From: Burkholderiales bacterium
Lineage (GTDB): Bacteria > Pseudomonadota > Gammaproteobacteria > Burkholderiales > Burkholderiaceae_C
Length of the DNA: 56,013 nucleotides
Direction: 5' to 3'
Assembly (NCBI GenBank): GCA_016191995.1
Contig: JACPVA010000173.1
Coordinates: forward strand, 1-56,013
Every line of letters starts with the position of its first letter. Positions within the stretch are counted from its first letter, which is position 1. Position numbers and translations under genes: made by a program. The notes under the pieces are model-generated. The model saw only the letters and a list, made by a program, of their open reading frames with translations, ran no database searches and was not told the origin of the DNA. Of the stretch, positions 17,204 through 25,079 are shown piece after piece.

Positions 17204-17211
17204 ACGATCGT
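17204..17211 (-). promoter_or_regulatory. Candidate TetR operator
   Basis: ACGATCGT, extended with one mismatch to GAACGATCGTGC, lies 15-22 bases upstream of the TetR GTG start in a locally AT-rich patch (GACAATAAAACGAACG). Location and symmetry suggest the autoregulatory site of the operon. Confidence 0.5.
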
Positions 17212-17434
17212 GCTATTTTGAGCCCAGGATCGTCGGGGGGTTCGCCGCGCCGGGGCTTCTTTAGGGGTCGCGCCCTAATTCCGCCGCCGGCAACCGCCCA
17301 GCGCGGTCCGCCGCGCGCACGGCGCCGCCGGCGCGGACTGCCGCCGCAGCGTCGCCCGGCGACCACGCGCAATGCAGCGTCATGGAAGGCGCCGATTGAG
17401 CCCGCCGCCGCGAGCGATTACGCTACGCGGCATC

Positions 17435-17992
17435 ATGGACGTGCTGCAGCTCGATGTCAGCGGACGCCCGCAGGCCTGGATCAGCGCCCGCGAGGCGGCG
17501 GTCCTGTATGCGACCGACGGTATCGCCTGGACGCTGGGGAGGACCTTCCGCGTCCTGCGCGGCGGCATCCAGCGCGCCACCGGGCTGCAGTCGCGCATCG
17601 AGCTGCACCCCATCGTCGCCGTGCGCGGCACCGTCCCCAGCCGGGCCTGGCGCCAGACGCCGGCGATCACCAACGCCAAGCTGTTCGCGCGCGACCGGCA
17701 TGTGTGCGCCTACTGCGGCGGGCGCTTCGGCCCCGAGGAGCTGACGCGCGAACATATCGTGCCGGTCTCGCGCGGCGGCGGCGATGCCTGGATGAACTGC
17801 ATCACCGCGTGCAAGCCCTGCAACGGCCGCAAGGGCAACCGGCTGCCCGAGGAGGCGCGCATGGCGCTGCTGTACCTGCCGTATATGCCCAGCCTGCACG
17901 AGGACATGATCCTGCGCGGGCGGCGAATCCTGGTGGACCAGATGGAGTTCCTGCTCGCGTCGGTGCCGCGAACGAGCCGCCTGCATGGCTGA
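17435..17992 (+). CDS. HNH endonuclease
   Basis: 185 residues from the ATG at 17435. The C-terminal half carries a zinc-bound HNH nuclease core. It has CAYCGGRF with the first CxxC, REHIVPVSRGGGDAWMNC with the His pair and Asn, and CKPCNGRKGN with the second CxxC. The N-terminal half (about 1-85) has no domain I recognise. Standalone HNH proteins of this kind occur in most Burkholderiales and may be housekeeping nucleases rather than defence genes. It is divergent from the TetR gene. Confidence 0.85.
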   Translation: MDVLQLDVSGRPQAWISAREAAVLYATDGIAWTLGRTFRVLRGGIQRATGLQSRIELHPIVAVRGTVPSRAWRQTPAITNAKLFARDRHVCAYCGGRFGPEELTREHIVPVSRGGGDAWMNCITACKPCNGRKGNRLPEEARMALLYLPYMPSLHEDMILRGRRILVDQMEFLLASVPRTSRLHG

Positions 17993-18127
17993 CTCGCGCC
18001 CGGTCTGACGCCGTGGTGCACGCGGCGTGCGCGTTGCGCGTTGCTTCAACGTGTCACACGGGGTGACGCAACGCAACCGCGATCCTGGGGTCCAATACGG
18101 TCCAGGCTTCGCAAAGAGGAAACGGAC

Positions 18128-18598
18128 ATGAGATCGATCCTGATCGCCCTGGCCAGCGCCGCCGCGCTGGCCGCCTGCTCGACCACCAGCCCGGACGTGA
18201 TCCAGCGCGGCGAGGCGCAGAGGCTCGCGACGGTCGTCGACGCCACCGTGCTGTCGGTGCGGTCGGTCGTCGTCGAAGGATCGCAGTCGGGTGTCGGCAG
18301 CGCCGCCGGCGCGGTCGTCGGCGGTGTGGCCGGGTCCTCGGTCGGCGGCCATCGCGAGTCGGTCGCGGTCGGCGTGCTCGGCGCCGTCGTCGGCGGCGTC
18401 ATCGGCAATGCGGCCGAGCGCTTCGGCACGCGCGAGGAGGCGCTCGAGATCCTCGTCCAGCTGACCAACGGCGAGCGGCGTTCGATCGTCCAGGCCAAGG
18501 GCGAGGAGGCGATCGCACCCGGCGACGCGGTGATCCTGGTGACGACGGGCGGCAAGGTGCGGGTGACCAAGGCGCCGGGCGTTCGATCCGGCGGCTGA
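18128..18598 (+). CDS. Glycine-zipper outer-membrane lipoprotein (SlyB/Pcp-like)
   Basis: 156 residues. It has a lipoprotein signal peptide with lipobox LAAC at Cys17. A glycine-zipper stretch follows (SAAGAVVGGVAGSSVGG and LGAVVGGVIGNAA, about residues 58-98), which should form a small membrane hairpin, and then a short soluble beta domain. An AAAGAGGA ribosome site precedes the ATG. SlyB-type lipoproteins help outer-membrane stability under stress and are often PhoP-controlled in enterics; nothing here shows that regulation. Confidence 0.85.
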   Translation: MRSILIALASAAALAACSTTSPDVIQRGEAQRLATVVDATVLSVRSVVVEGSQSGVGSAAGAVVGGVAGSSVGGHRESVAVGVLGAVVGGVIGNAAERFGTREEALEILVQLTNGERRSIVQAKGEEAIAPGDAVILVTTGGKVRVTKAPGVRSGG

Positions 18599-18661
18599 AG
18601 TCGCTCGCTGCGCGGCGGCCTCCGGGTGCGCCCGCCGGCAGGGTCCGAAGGCCGCGGCGTC

Positions 18662-18694
18662 GACGGGTGCCGGCGCCCGCCGGCAACACCCGTC
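18662..18694. terminator. Possible bidirectional terminator hairpin
   Basis: GACGGGTG at 18662-18669 pairs with CACCCGTC at 18687-18694, with an inner CCGGC/GCCGG stem. It lies between two convergent genes and just touches the stop codon of the receiver gene. It lacks a good T run on either strand. Confidence 0.4.
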
Positions 18695-19367
18695 ACACGC
18701 CGGAAGCAGCTGGTACGGCAGGAGCGGCCACCCGGCACCTGCCGACCAGCGTCGCGACGTGGCTCAGCAGGATCGCGTCCGCCCACGGCTTGGGGTAAAC
18801 GCCACTGATATCCTGGCAGGCGTCGAACCGCGCGCGCAGGTTCTCGTGGCCGCTGATCGCCAGGATCGGCATGAGCGCCGTGCGCGGCTCGGCCAGACAG
18901 GCCTTGATCAGCTCGACGCCGTCCATGCGCGGCATCTCGAGGTCGGTGAGCATCAGGCGATAGCGCCCCTGCTGCAGCAGATCTAGCGCGTCGACCCCAT
19001 CGACCGCGACACGGACCCGGTAACCGGCCGACTCCAGCAGCCGGCGCAGCTTGGCACGCACCACGGCCGAGTCGTCGACGACGAGCACGTCGGCCGCTAC
19101 GGGCATGGCCAGATGCACCGCCGCCCCACGTGAGGCGCGCTCGGCGACGCGCCTGGCCTGCGTCACGGTGTCGTCGGCCGGCGAGACCTCGGTGCCGGCT
19201 TCGGCCGATCCTGGCCCAGGCACAGCCGCCGGCGGGGCGCGCGTCGTGCCTAAATCGAGGCTGGTGGGTGGTCGACGGCGCCCGAGCCATGCCGTCAGGC
19301 CGGCACCGACCATGCCGCCGACCACACCGGCCAGCAGCATCGTCGACAGCGGTTCGCTCGGGATCAT
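18693..19367 (-). CDS. Membrane-anchored response-regulator receiver protein
   Basis: 224 residues from the ATG at 19367. One N-terminal membrane segment (MLLAGVVGGMVGAGLTAWLG, residues 10-29) is followed by an Ala/Pro-rich linker of about 60 residues. The C-terminal REC domain keeps the acidic pair VVDDS, the phospho-Asp in MLTDLEMPRMDG, the Ser in ILAISGH and the Lys in VYPKPW. There is no output domain. Membrane tethering of a lone receiver is unusual; it may dock a phosphotransfer protein or chemotaxis-type partner at the membrane. No histidine kinase gene is adjacent. Confidence 0.82.
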   Translation of the reverse strand: MIPSEPLSTMLLAGVVGGMVGAGLTAWLGRRRPPTSLDLGTTRAPPAAVPGPGSAEAGTEVSPADDTVTQARRVAERASRGAAVHLAMPVAADVLVVDDSAVVRAKLRRLLESAGYRVRVAVDGVDALDLLQQGRYRLMLTDLEMPRMDGVELIKACLAEPRTALMPILAISGHENLRARFDACQDISGVYPKPWADAILLSHVATLVGRCRVAAPAVPAASGV

Positions 19368-19494
19368 CGTCGCCTCGTTCTCCTGCCCGTGCCCGGGCAC
19401 CGGGCCCGCCGCCGTGTGCACGCGGCGCGGTACCCCCGCTTTCGGCACCGTCGTCGCCCGCTGCAAACCGAAGCCCGAGCGTGCGTGAAGGGCA

Positions 19495-19677
19495 TCACGC
19501 GATAGCCGCCATCGCCGTGACGCGGGGCGCATGAGGCGGCGGCAGGGCTCCAAGCTCCTCCCACAAGCGCTCCCATCGGTCGTCGCCGTTCCAGGCGTCG
19601 GCACGCTGGCGGCAATGAACCCGGTACCGGCATCGGTCCTGGTGGACCTGCTGAACCGTGATCGTTCCGGGATCCAC
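19495..19677 (-). CDS. Possible small protein downstream of hipA
   Basis: 60 residues from a GTG at 19677 with a GGGGAG ribosome-site-like stretch upstream; it begins 40 bases after the hipA stop. The sequence (VDPGTITVQQVHQDRCRYRV..., DRWERLWEELGALPPPH) has the balanced composition of a real protein, unlike the Arg-rich shadow frames around it. I recognise no family. It could be a small accessory gene of the hipBA operon or chance. Confidence 0.3.
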   Translation of the reverse strand: MDPGTITVQQVHQDRCRYRVHCRQRADAWNGDDRWERLWEELGALPPPHAPRVTAMAAIA

Positions 19678-19717
19678 GGAGAAGCGCTCCCCGGTGAACG
19701 GCGATGGCCTCGACGCC

Positions 19718-21070
19718 TCACGATGCAGTCGCCGACTCGAGCTTGCTGATCGCGGCCTCGAGGCCACCGAGGATCGCGTCGGCAACATGCGCCGGGAAGC
19801 TGCTCGGTAGTTTGGCCGCCACCTGCTCCAGTGCCGCCGGCGTCCTGTCGATCAGGTCGCGGATCAGCGCGTCCACACCCTGCCCCGATTCGGTGACGAC
19901 CCCGTTTCGCCGCCCGACCTCGACCCAATGCCGGCGCAGGATGTCGCGCATGCGCCAGTGGGCATTCGTGCATCGCAGCGCCATCGCCAACTTCACGCGC
20001 TGCGCCGAGATCCGGTTCGGTCCGTTCCCCAGCACGGGGTAGGCCGACACGACGTCGTACAGCGGCGTCATCGAGAAGGCACCGCCGGCGTGCAGCGCGA
20101 TGCTGAAGTTCTTCGCGTGCCCGTCGGGCGCGCCCATCAGCCAGAACAGCAACTGCGCCCGGAAGAAGTTCCCCCTGTCCTGCACCCGCCGGGCCGAACC
20201 GTTGAGCAACTCCAGGATGCGGTCGATACCCGGGCCGCCGTCGGTCTCGTACTTCGCATGGGCCGGCGTGGCGGTGGCCTGGCACATGTCTTCCTGCGGC
20301 AGGCGGATCAGCCACGAGCCGTCGTCGGCCCAGCGTCGGTCGAAGCGCTCGATGCCGAGGACGCGCTGGCCCTCGAAGGTGAGGGGGTGACAGCGCGCGA
20401 CCGGCAGGCCGTAGGCCTCCAGGATCCGGGCGCACAACCACTCGTTCTCGACCGAGTCGCGCAGGTCGAGCCTCATGTTGCCCACCAGCCCGAGCGGCAG
20501 CTTCAGGATATGCGTGGTCGGGGTCGCTCCCGTGGGGCGCCACCACCGGCCCTCGTGCCAGAGCAGCGCCGTCTTTTCCTGGGCGCCTGCGATGGAGATG
20601 CGGAATCCGTCCGGGTCCGAGGGCTCGCCATCGAAACCGCCCGGCGTCAGCGCGGCCTGCAGCACCCGGGCGACCCCCGCTTCGTCCAGCGGCTGGGCCT
20701 GGACGCGCCTCGCCTCTCCGGGGTCCTGGCCGTCGGGCACGATCTGCAACGCGCCGACACAGTCACGGCCGATCTGTGCGAGCAGATCGAAGGCATCGGT
20801 CGTCGCGGTCTTGAATCGCCTTGCCAGCCGATCGCGGATCGGCTTGCTGTCCGGAAGCAGGTTGTCGAAGTAGTCCCTGACCGCCTGGCCCTTGTGCGGC
20901 GGGTTGCCCGGGCGGAAAGGCAAGGACAGCGAAAGCGCTCGCCTCTGGGGCGAGCGCAGCCAGGCAGCGTCATACTGCAGCGTGTCCCCGGCCGGGTACG
21001 TGGTCCAGATCCCGACCGGCTCCCCGTTCATCCACAAGCCCAGCCTGCGGGTGTGCGAGCGCCGCCCCAT
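19718..21070 (-). CDS. hipA: HipA-type serine/threonine kinase toxin
   Basis: 450 residues, close to the usual HipA length. Family marks are the N-terminal subdomain (GRDCVGALQIVPDG), the ISIAGAQEKTALL loop and ILKLPLG. The catalytic segment is MGAPDGHAKNFSI with the Asp-His pair, and the metal-binding Asp is in MTPLYDVVSAYP. HipA phosphorylates a tRNA synthetase (GltX in E. coli) and causes persistence; the target here is unknown. It begins three bases after hipB and uses the same operon. Confidence 0.9.
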   Translation of the reverse strand: MGRRSHTRRLGLWMNGEPVGIWTTYPAGDTLQYDAAWLRSPQRRALSLSLPFRPGNPPHKGQAVRDYFDNLLPDSKPIRDRLARRFKTATTDAFDLLAQIGRDCVGALQIVPDGQDPGEARRVQAQPLDEAGVARVLQAALTPGGFDGEPSDPDGFRISIAGAQEKTALLWHEGRWWRPTGATPTTHILKLPLGLVGNMRLDLRDSVENEWLCARILEAYGLPVARCHPLTFEGQRVLGIERFDRRWADDGSWLIRLPQEDMCQATATPAHAKYETDGGPGIDRILELLNGSARRVQDRGNFFRAQLLFWLMGAPDGHAKNFSIALHAGGAFSMTPLYDVVSAYPVLGNGPNRISAQRVKLAMALRCTNAHWRMRDILRRHWVEVGRRNGVVTESGQGVDALIRDLIDRTPAALEQVAAKLPSSFPAHVADAILGGLEAAISKLESATAS

Positions 21071-21073
21071 GCG

Positions 21074-21349
21074 TCACCACTGCGCCTTGCGAGCGTCGGT
21101 GGCCGGGTTGCCGGGCTGCCACACTTCGCCCGCGGGCCGGCGCAGCACGAGCTCGACGCCGAGGATGCCGAGAAGCTTCATCAGCCGCGCGGCGCTGACG
21201 GCGGTCGCGTGACGCTCCAGCGAGGACAGCGTCTGCTGCGTGACCCCCAGCCGCGCGGCGACTTCGGCCTGGGTGAACCCGGCCTGCTTGCGAAAGCCCT
21301 GCAGCAGTCCGGGCAGCTGCTCGGGGGTCCGTACGGGAAATTCGTCCAT
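21074..21349 (-). CDS. hipB: HipB-type antitoxin and repressor (XRE family)
   Basis: 91 residues. A helix-turn-helix of the Cro/CI type occupies about residues 12-65 (FTQAEVAARLGVTQQTLSSL). The C-terminal tail resembles those that bind HipA and the proteasome-like proteases. The ATG lies inside one arm of an inverted repeat, so the repressor would bind over its own translation start. The gene is three bases upstream of hipA. Confidence 0.9.
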   Translation of the reverse strand: MDEFPVRTPEQLPGLLQGFRKQAGFTQAEVAARLGVTQQTLSSLERHATAVSAARLMKLLGILGVELVLRRPAGEVWQPGNPATDARKAQW

Positions 21350-21394
21350 ACAGCCTTAGGTATGTTTCTCGATGATACGAACTTTAGGCTGTAT
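21348..21394 (-). promoter_or_regulatory. hipBA operator region with spaced inverted repeats
   Basis: ATACAGCCT at 21348-21356 and AGGCTGTAT at 21386-21394 form a perfect 9-base inverted repeat across 29 bases. Within each half sits an ATAC...GTAT pair: 21348-21363 with eight bases between, and 21375-21394 with 12 between. HipB of E. coli binds several TATCC-N8-GGATA sites before hipB, so a comparable array is plausible. The first site contains the hipB start codon. Confidence 0.55.
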
Positions 21395-21598
21395 TTTCTG
21401 TTTACGCAACAAGGAATGTGCCCAGTTCGGCCAGGTCCGTTCGGGACGCCCATCGCCTCGGCGCGCCTGCGCAGAGGCATGTGCCCGCCGGGCTGTCCCG
21501 AGGACGATTCCCGGAGGGCGCAGCCCGAAGCTACCCCGTCAGCACGCCGGTCCGCTCCCGAGCGCTCATCACGGAGTGCGCAGCGCGATGGGGCCCTG

Positions 21599-22048
21599 TC
21601 ACCAGCCGATGGGCAACAGCACTGCCGGCTGCCTATGGCGAGCTATGGCCTCGCGTGCGCCGGCCTTGATCTCCGCGTCGAGCTCGTGCTCGTCCATAGG
21701 GTGGGCGGCCAGCCAATCCCGCAGTTCCTTGACTGCCACGTCGGCTTGACGCTGGGCCTCAGCCAGGTACATCGTCCTTGCCGTCGGTAACGGCAGCCGG
21801 CAGACGACTTGAAGGCAGCACTCTGCCGCGATGAAGTCGCTCCTCTCTTCGTCGTCGATGACCACCGGCGCACCCATGACGGACACCCGCCAGGCTGGCA
21901 GGCGCGCGCCGGTCGACGGCACCACAACAGGATCCGAAGTGCTGGCCACCAGCACCAGGCGCCCGGCCTGCTCGGGTTGCACCCGGCGCAGGCTGGCCAG
22001 CATGCCGAGTTGGCATGGCGGGCCGCCTGGGGCAGCGCGGGCCTTCAC
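21599..22048 (-). CDS. Hypothetical protein, coupled to the phosphoesterase gene
   Basis: 149 residues starting at a GTG that overlaps the phosphoesterase stop by four bases (GTGA), which makes it a real, coupled gene. I recognise no domain. The sequence has a region VMGAPVVIDDEERSDFIAA followed by a charged helix (AEAQRQADVAVKELRDWLA) and a short C-terminal tail. No signal peptide or membrane segment is visible. By its neighbours it may act with the phosphoesterase under the NrtR-like regulator. Confidence 0.65.
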   Translation of the reverse strand: MKARAAPGGPPCQLGMLASLRRVQPEQAGRLVLVASTSDPVVVPSTGARLPAWRVSVMGAPVVIDDEERSDFIAAECCLQVVCRLPLPTARTMYLAEAQRQADVAVKELRDWLAAHPMDEHELDAEIKAGAREAIARHRQPAVLLPIGW

Positions 22049-22974
22049 GACAGATCCCGGCCGGCAGCCACCAAGTGGCCGTGCTGCAGTTCCTGCTCAC
22101 CCTCCCACCGGTAGGCCACCAGCGGCCCACCCTTGGCCGCGGACCAGTCCAGGCAGGCCACCTTGGGAGACTCCAGCTTCAGCGGGCCGCTGAACCAGTG
22201 GTGCCCGAAAAGGATCGGTGCGCCGGTCACAGGCCCGTGACGCACATCGTCCGGAATCGGCAGGTCGGGCACCAGGTGCTCACTGCCAGGCGGAACGATG
22301 GCAATCTCGCGCAGCTGCTTAGCCTCATGGCGCCAGACGGCAAGGCGGGCGTCAGGGTGCTTGTGGCCTTCCTTGTCCTCGATGAAGCTGCCCGCGGGCA
22401 GTTCCCACTCCACGCCACACGTCAACAGCTTGCGCGCGGACTTGAGCGCCGGGTCGTGGTAAATCGCCATCATCAACTCGTCGTCCAGCAGTCCGATCTC
22501 GCCGCCACGAGCCTGCGTCACGGCGTGGCGTGCCGCGTCGCCCCACCAAGCGTGCACCGCGCGCAGCCCGCCCAGGTCCAGCGCCAAGGGCATGCCGCGA
22601 AACCAGCCGACCCACTCGCGGTGCCGGGCCGAGTCTTCACCCACCGCTGCCAGGAATGCGGCGTGCTGCATGCGGTTCTTGTCCGAGCGCGGCCGCAGGT
22701 ACTCGCCGGCCGCCGGGTCGCGCACCGCGTAGCCGATGGCGTTGAACTCGTGGTTGCCCATCACCACCCGGGCTTGGCCGGCGTCAACCATGCGTCGCAC
22801 GGCGTCGAGCACTTCCAGCTGATCCGGCCCGCGGTCGATCAAGTCACCCACGAACACGGCCTGACGGCCCTGGGGCGCATGCCAAGCACCGGCCCGGTTC
22901 ACGTAACCCATCTTCGCCAGCAGCGCCTTGAGCTTGCCGCCCTGGCCATGAACGTCACCAATCACGTCGTACAT
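22045..22974 (-). CDS. Metallophosphoesterase (PrpE/Ser-Thr phosphatase-like)
   Basis: 309 residues of the calcineurin-like fold with all metal motifs: DVIGDVHG (residues 3-10), VFVGDLIDRGPD, VVMGNHEFN and ILFGHHW. The pattern matches PrpE and bacterial protein phosphatases, some of which cut Ap4A or act on RNA 2',3'-ends. An AAGGAG ribosome site precedes the ATG. It is divergent from the NrtR-like gene, with only 77 bases between the starts, and that gap holds two inverted repeats. Its place beside an ADP-ribose-sensing regulator suggests a link to NAD or RNA-end metabolism, but this is inference. Confidence 0.85.
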   Translation of the reverse strand: MYDVIGDVHGQGGKLKALLAKMGYVNRAGAWHAPQGRQAVFVGDLIDRGPDQLEVLDAVRRMVDAGQARVVMGNHEFNAIGYAVRDPAAGEYLRPRSDKNRMQHAAFLAAVGEDSARHREWVGWFRGMPLALDLGGLRAVHAWWGDAARHAVTQARGGEIGLLDDELMMAIYHDPALKSARKLLTCGVEWELPAGSFIEDKEGHKHPDARLAVWRHEAKQLREIAIVPPGSEHLVPDLPIPDDVRHGPVTGAPILFGHHWFSGPLKLESPKVACLDWSAAKGGPLVAYRWEGEQELQHGHLVAAGRDLS

Positions 22975-22982
22975 CGCTTCTC

Positions 22983-23041
22983 CTTAGTTGCTTCCATCTA
23001 CTAAGACAAGTGTGACATACTTCGTTGCGCCATGCAACGAA
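22983..23041. promoter_or_regulatory. Shared operator region between phosphoesterase and NrtR-like genes
   Basis: Two inverted repeats lie in the 77-base divergent gap: CTTAGT-N11-ACTAAG (22983-23005) and the perfect 8-base pair TTCGTTGC-GCCAT-GCAACGAA (23021-23041). The first touches the phosphoesterase ribosome site and the second is 10 bases before the NrtR-like ATG, so one dimeric repressor could control both directions. Confidence 0.6.
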
Positions 23042-23051
23042 CAATGAAGCC

Positions 23052-23750
23052 ATGAGTAACGCGACACCCGAGACGGGCCCGGGTCGGCCGATCCACCCGA
23101 TGCCCTTCACCCGAGTCGAGTTGGTGGTGTTCGCCGTCGAGCAGGGCGCGCTACAGGTGCTGCTCGGTAGGCGAGCAGAGGCGCCGCACGCCGGTCGCTG
23201 GGCGCTGCCGGGTGGCGTCGTACGGGTGGACAAGGACACCGATCTGGACGCTGCCTGCCGCCGCGTGACGCGTGAGCGTTTGCAGGTGGCGCTACCCGGG
23301 GCTCAGCAAGTAGTGGCGGTTGGGGGTCGGTCACGCGATCCGCGTGCCACGTGGACCTTGAGCGTGGTCTACCGCGCGATGGTGCGACCTGGAATGCTCC
23401 AAGCGGTGGCCGGCAAGCGGTTGACCGAACTGCGATGGATGGATACCTCAGAGGCGACAGGCTCGACGCTGGCCTTCGACCACGCGGCGCTGCTGGAACA
23501 TGCGGTGCAGCAGTTGCGTCAGCAGGTGCAGGAACTGCAGTTCCCGGTCGGCCTGGTCGACGAGACCTTCACGCTCGGCGAGTTGCAGGCGTTCAGCGCA
23601 GCCGTGCTGGGCCGGCCGCTGGACAAGTCGAGCTTCCGGCGACGGCTGGATGCTGCGGGCGTCGTGCAGGCGGTACCCGGCGAACTGCGCACGGGGCCGA
23701 ATCGGCCGGCGCAGGTGTTCAGGCTGGCGGCCTCAGCAACGCCCGACTGA
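23052..23750 (+). CDS. NrtR-like regulator: degenerate Nudix domain plus winged helix
   Basis: 232 residues from the ATG at 23052. The N-terminal part is a Nudix fold (LPGGVVRVDKDTDLDAACRR), but the Nudix box lacks the REX2EEXG glutamates, reading RVTRERLQV instead. The C-terminal part (about 175-228) is the winged-helix DNA-binding domain of NrtR proteins (VLGRPLDKSSFRRRLDAAG). NrtR family members sense ADP-ribose and repress NAD-metabolism genes. The lost glutamates fit a sensor rather than a hydrolase. No NAD biosynthesis gene is nearby; the divergent phosphoesterase gene is the likely target. The start at 23025 would disrupt the operator and was not used. Confidence 0.82.
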   Translation: MSNATPETGPGRPIHPMPFTRVELVVFAVEQGALQVLLGRRAEAPHAGRWALPGGVVRVDKDTDLDAACRRVTRERLQVALPGAQQVVAVGGRSRDPRATWTLSVVYRAMVRPGMLQAVAGKRLTELRWMDTSEATGSTLAFDHAALLEHAVQQLRQQVQELQFPVGLVDETFTLGELQAFSAAVLGRPLDKSSFRRRLDAAGVVQAVPGELRTGPNRPAQVFRLAASATPD

Positions 23751-23799
23751 GCTTGTCCGGCGCTTTGCTGCCTGGCCTGTGCGTTGGCGGCTTTCGCCA

Positions 23800-24579
23800 T
23801 CACGGCCGGAAGACATGGTCGTTGTGCCACGTCATGTACGGTGCATGCGGGCCCTGCAAGTCGATGCGCAGCGCGGTGGTCAGGCCGAGCAGGCCAATGG
23901 CATCCGCCCCAAGGGTGGTGCTGGCCAACACCATGCCATCGTGCCGCACGGTGACCAGCCCGGCGTCGAACGCAGCATCCAGGTGCGCGGCCAGCAGAAG
24001 TCCATTGAAGACGTCCAGGCGCTCCATGTCGGTGGACACAGCCCAGGGTTTGGCGTGGCTGGCTCGCAGCAACTCGGGCACCGCCAGGCCCGTCATCGCG
24101 CAGCGGCCGCCCCAAAGGGTCATCAGCCCCTGACGGAAGAGTTCCTGTCCCACCCGTTGGCGCACGGTGGCTTCGCGCTCGGTGCCGCTCACCGCGGCCA
24201 GATCGCGCTCGAAGCGCTTTTCCAGTTCGTCGGGCAAGGCGCGTGACAGTGCCCAAGCCTGCGCAAGCAGCCGCTCCAGCGCGGCGAAATCCTCCGCGCG
24301 TCGCCAGCCCGCCATCGGGGGAATCTCGCCGGCCATGTCGCCAGGACCGGGCGGAACCCGGTCGGCCGCGCCGCGCATGGCATGTAACACGGACACCATC
24401 GACAAGCCTGCAACGCAGCCGCCTGCGGCGCACCTGCCAACCACACAGGTCAACGGCGCGTGGCTGCTGCTGGCCAGGACACAAGTCGGCCGGTCGCTGA
24501 GCACGTCGAAACCGGCGTCCAGCGCCGCCTTGCGCAGGCCCGCGCGTTCGAGCAGACCCAGTGGGTGCGGATCGAGCAT
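23800..24579 (-). CDS. HNH endonuclease (HNH_2-like, C-terminal nuclease)
   Basis: 259 residues. The C-terminal 110 have the HNH_2 pattern: LMTLWGGRCAMTGL, LRASHAKPWA with the metal-binding His, and DVFNGLLLAAHLDAAFDAGL with Asn and His. The N-terminal 100 have no recognised fold and may be a sensor or specificity domain. Proteins of this kind are restriction-like nucleases common in defence islands. The start is 12 bases after the XRE gene, so it appears to be the third gene of the DUF4258-XRE unit. Confidence 0.82.
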   Translation of the reverse strand: MLDPHPLGLLERAGLRKAALDAGFDVLSDRPTCVLASSSHAPLTCVVGRCAAGGCVAGLSMVSVLHAMRGAADRVPPGPGDMAGEIPPMAGWRRAEDFAALERLLAQAWALSRALPDELEKRFERDLAAVSGTEREATVRQRVGQELFRQGLMTLWGGRCAMTGLAVPELLRASHAKPWAVSTDMERLDVFNGLLLAAHLDAAFDAGLVTVRHDGMVLASTTLGADAIGLLGLTTALRIDLQGPHAPYMTWHNDHVFRP

Positions 24580-24591
24580 GGCCGGCCGGTA

Positions 24592-25065
24592 TCAGGCCGG
24601 CACCGCCGCCTTGGTCGAGCGTCGCACCGGCACCACCCGCAATTCGAGCCGGTGGTCCTGCTCACGCACCACGAATTTCTGATTTACCAGCTTGTGCACC
24701 GTATTGACGCGCTCGATGGCTTCCCGCACCGGGGCGTTGCCGTCCGTCTTGGCCAGCACCATCAGCCGCAGCATCTTGTCGTTCAAGCTGGGCACCGTGT
24801 CCTTGCGCTCCCACAGGCTCAAGGCACCCTCGGTCACGCCCATCATCCCGGCCAGCGCCTCTTGCGTCATGCCCAACCAGCCGCGCAGGAACTTGAACTC
24901 CTTGCCGGTCAGCGGCCCCGGCTTCTTGGCCAGCTGAGCCGCCAGCAGGGCGTGCAGGACGTCCACGTCGTGCACCGCCACCGCCTTGCCGTAGGGCGTG
25001 GTCTTCAGGTCGTAGCCGTTCTCCAGCCAGACGTTGTCGAGCCCGCATTGCGTGTAGTGAAGCAC
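24592..25065 (-). CDS. XRE-family antitoxin-like regulator
   Basis: 157 residues from the GTG at 25065, which has a good AAGGAGAGG ribosome site. The helix-turn-helix is at about residues 60-100 (LRGWLGMTQEALAGMMGV, then GALSLWERK). The N-terminal 45 residues (HYTQCGLDNVWLENGYDLKT) resemble the regulatory domain found in MqsA- and HigA-like antitoxins, without a clear zinc site. It follows the DUF4258 gene by 14 bases, toxin first, as in mqsRA and higBA. It probably represses the operon and neutralises the DUF4258 protein. Confidence 0.75.
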   Translation of the reverse strand: MLHYTQCGLDNVWLENGYDLKTTPYGKAVAVHDVDVLHALLAAQLAKKPGPLTGKEFKFLRGWLGMTQEALAGMMGVTEGALSLWERKDTVPSLNDKMLRLMVLAKTDGNAPVREAIERVNTVHKLVNQKFVVREQDHRLELRVVPVRRSTKAAVPA

Positions 25066-25079
25066 CGTCCTCTCCTTGC

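Noticed and set aside
17190..17372. Longer TetR start upstream of the GTG at 17189
   Set aside because: The added sequence is Arg/Pro/Gly-rich, covers the palindrome and promoter patch, and has no similarity to TetR N-termini.
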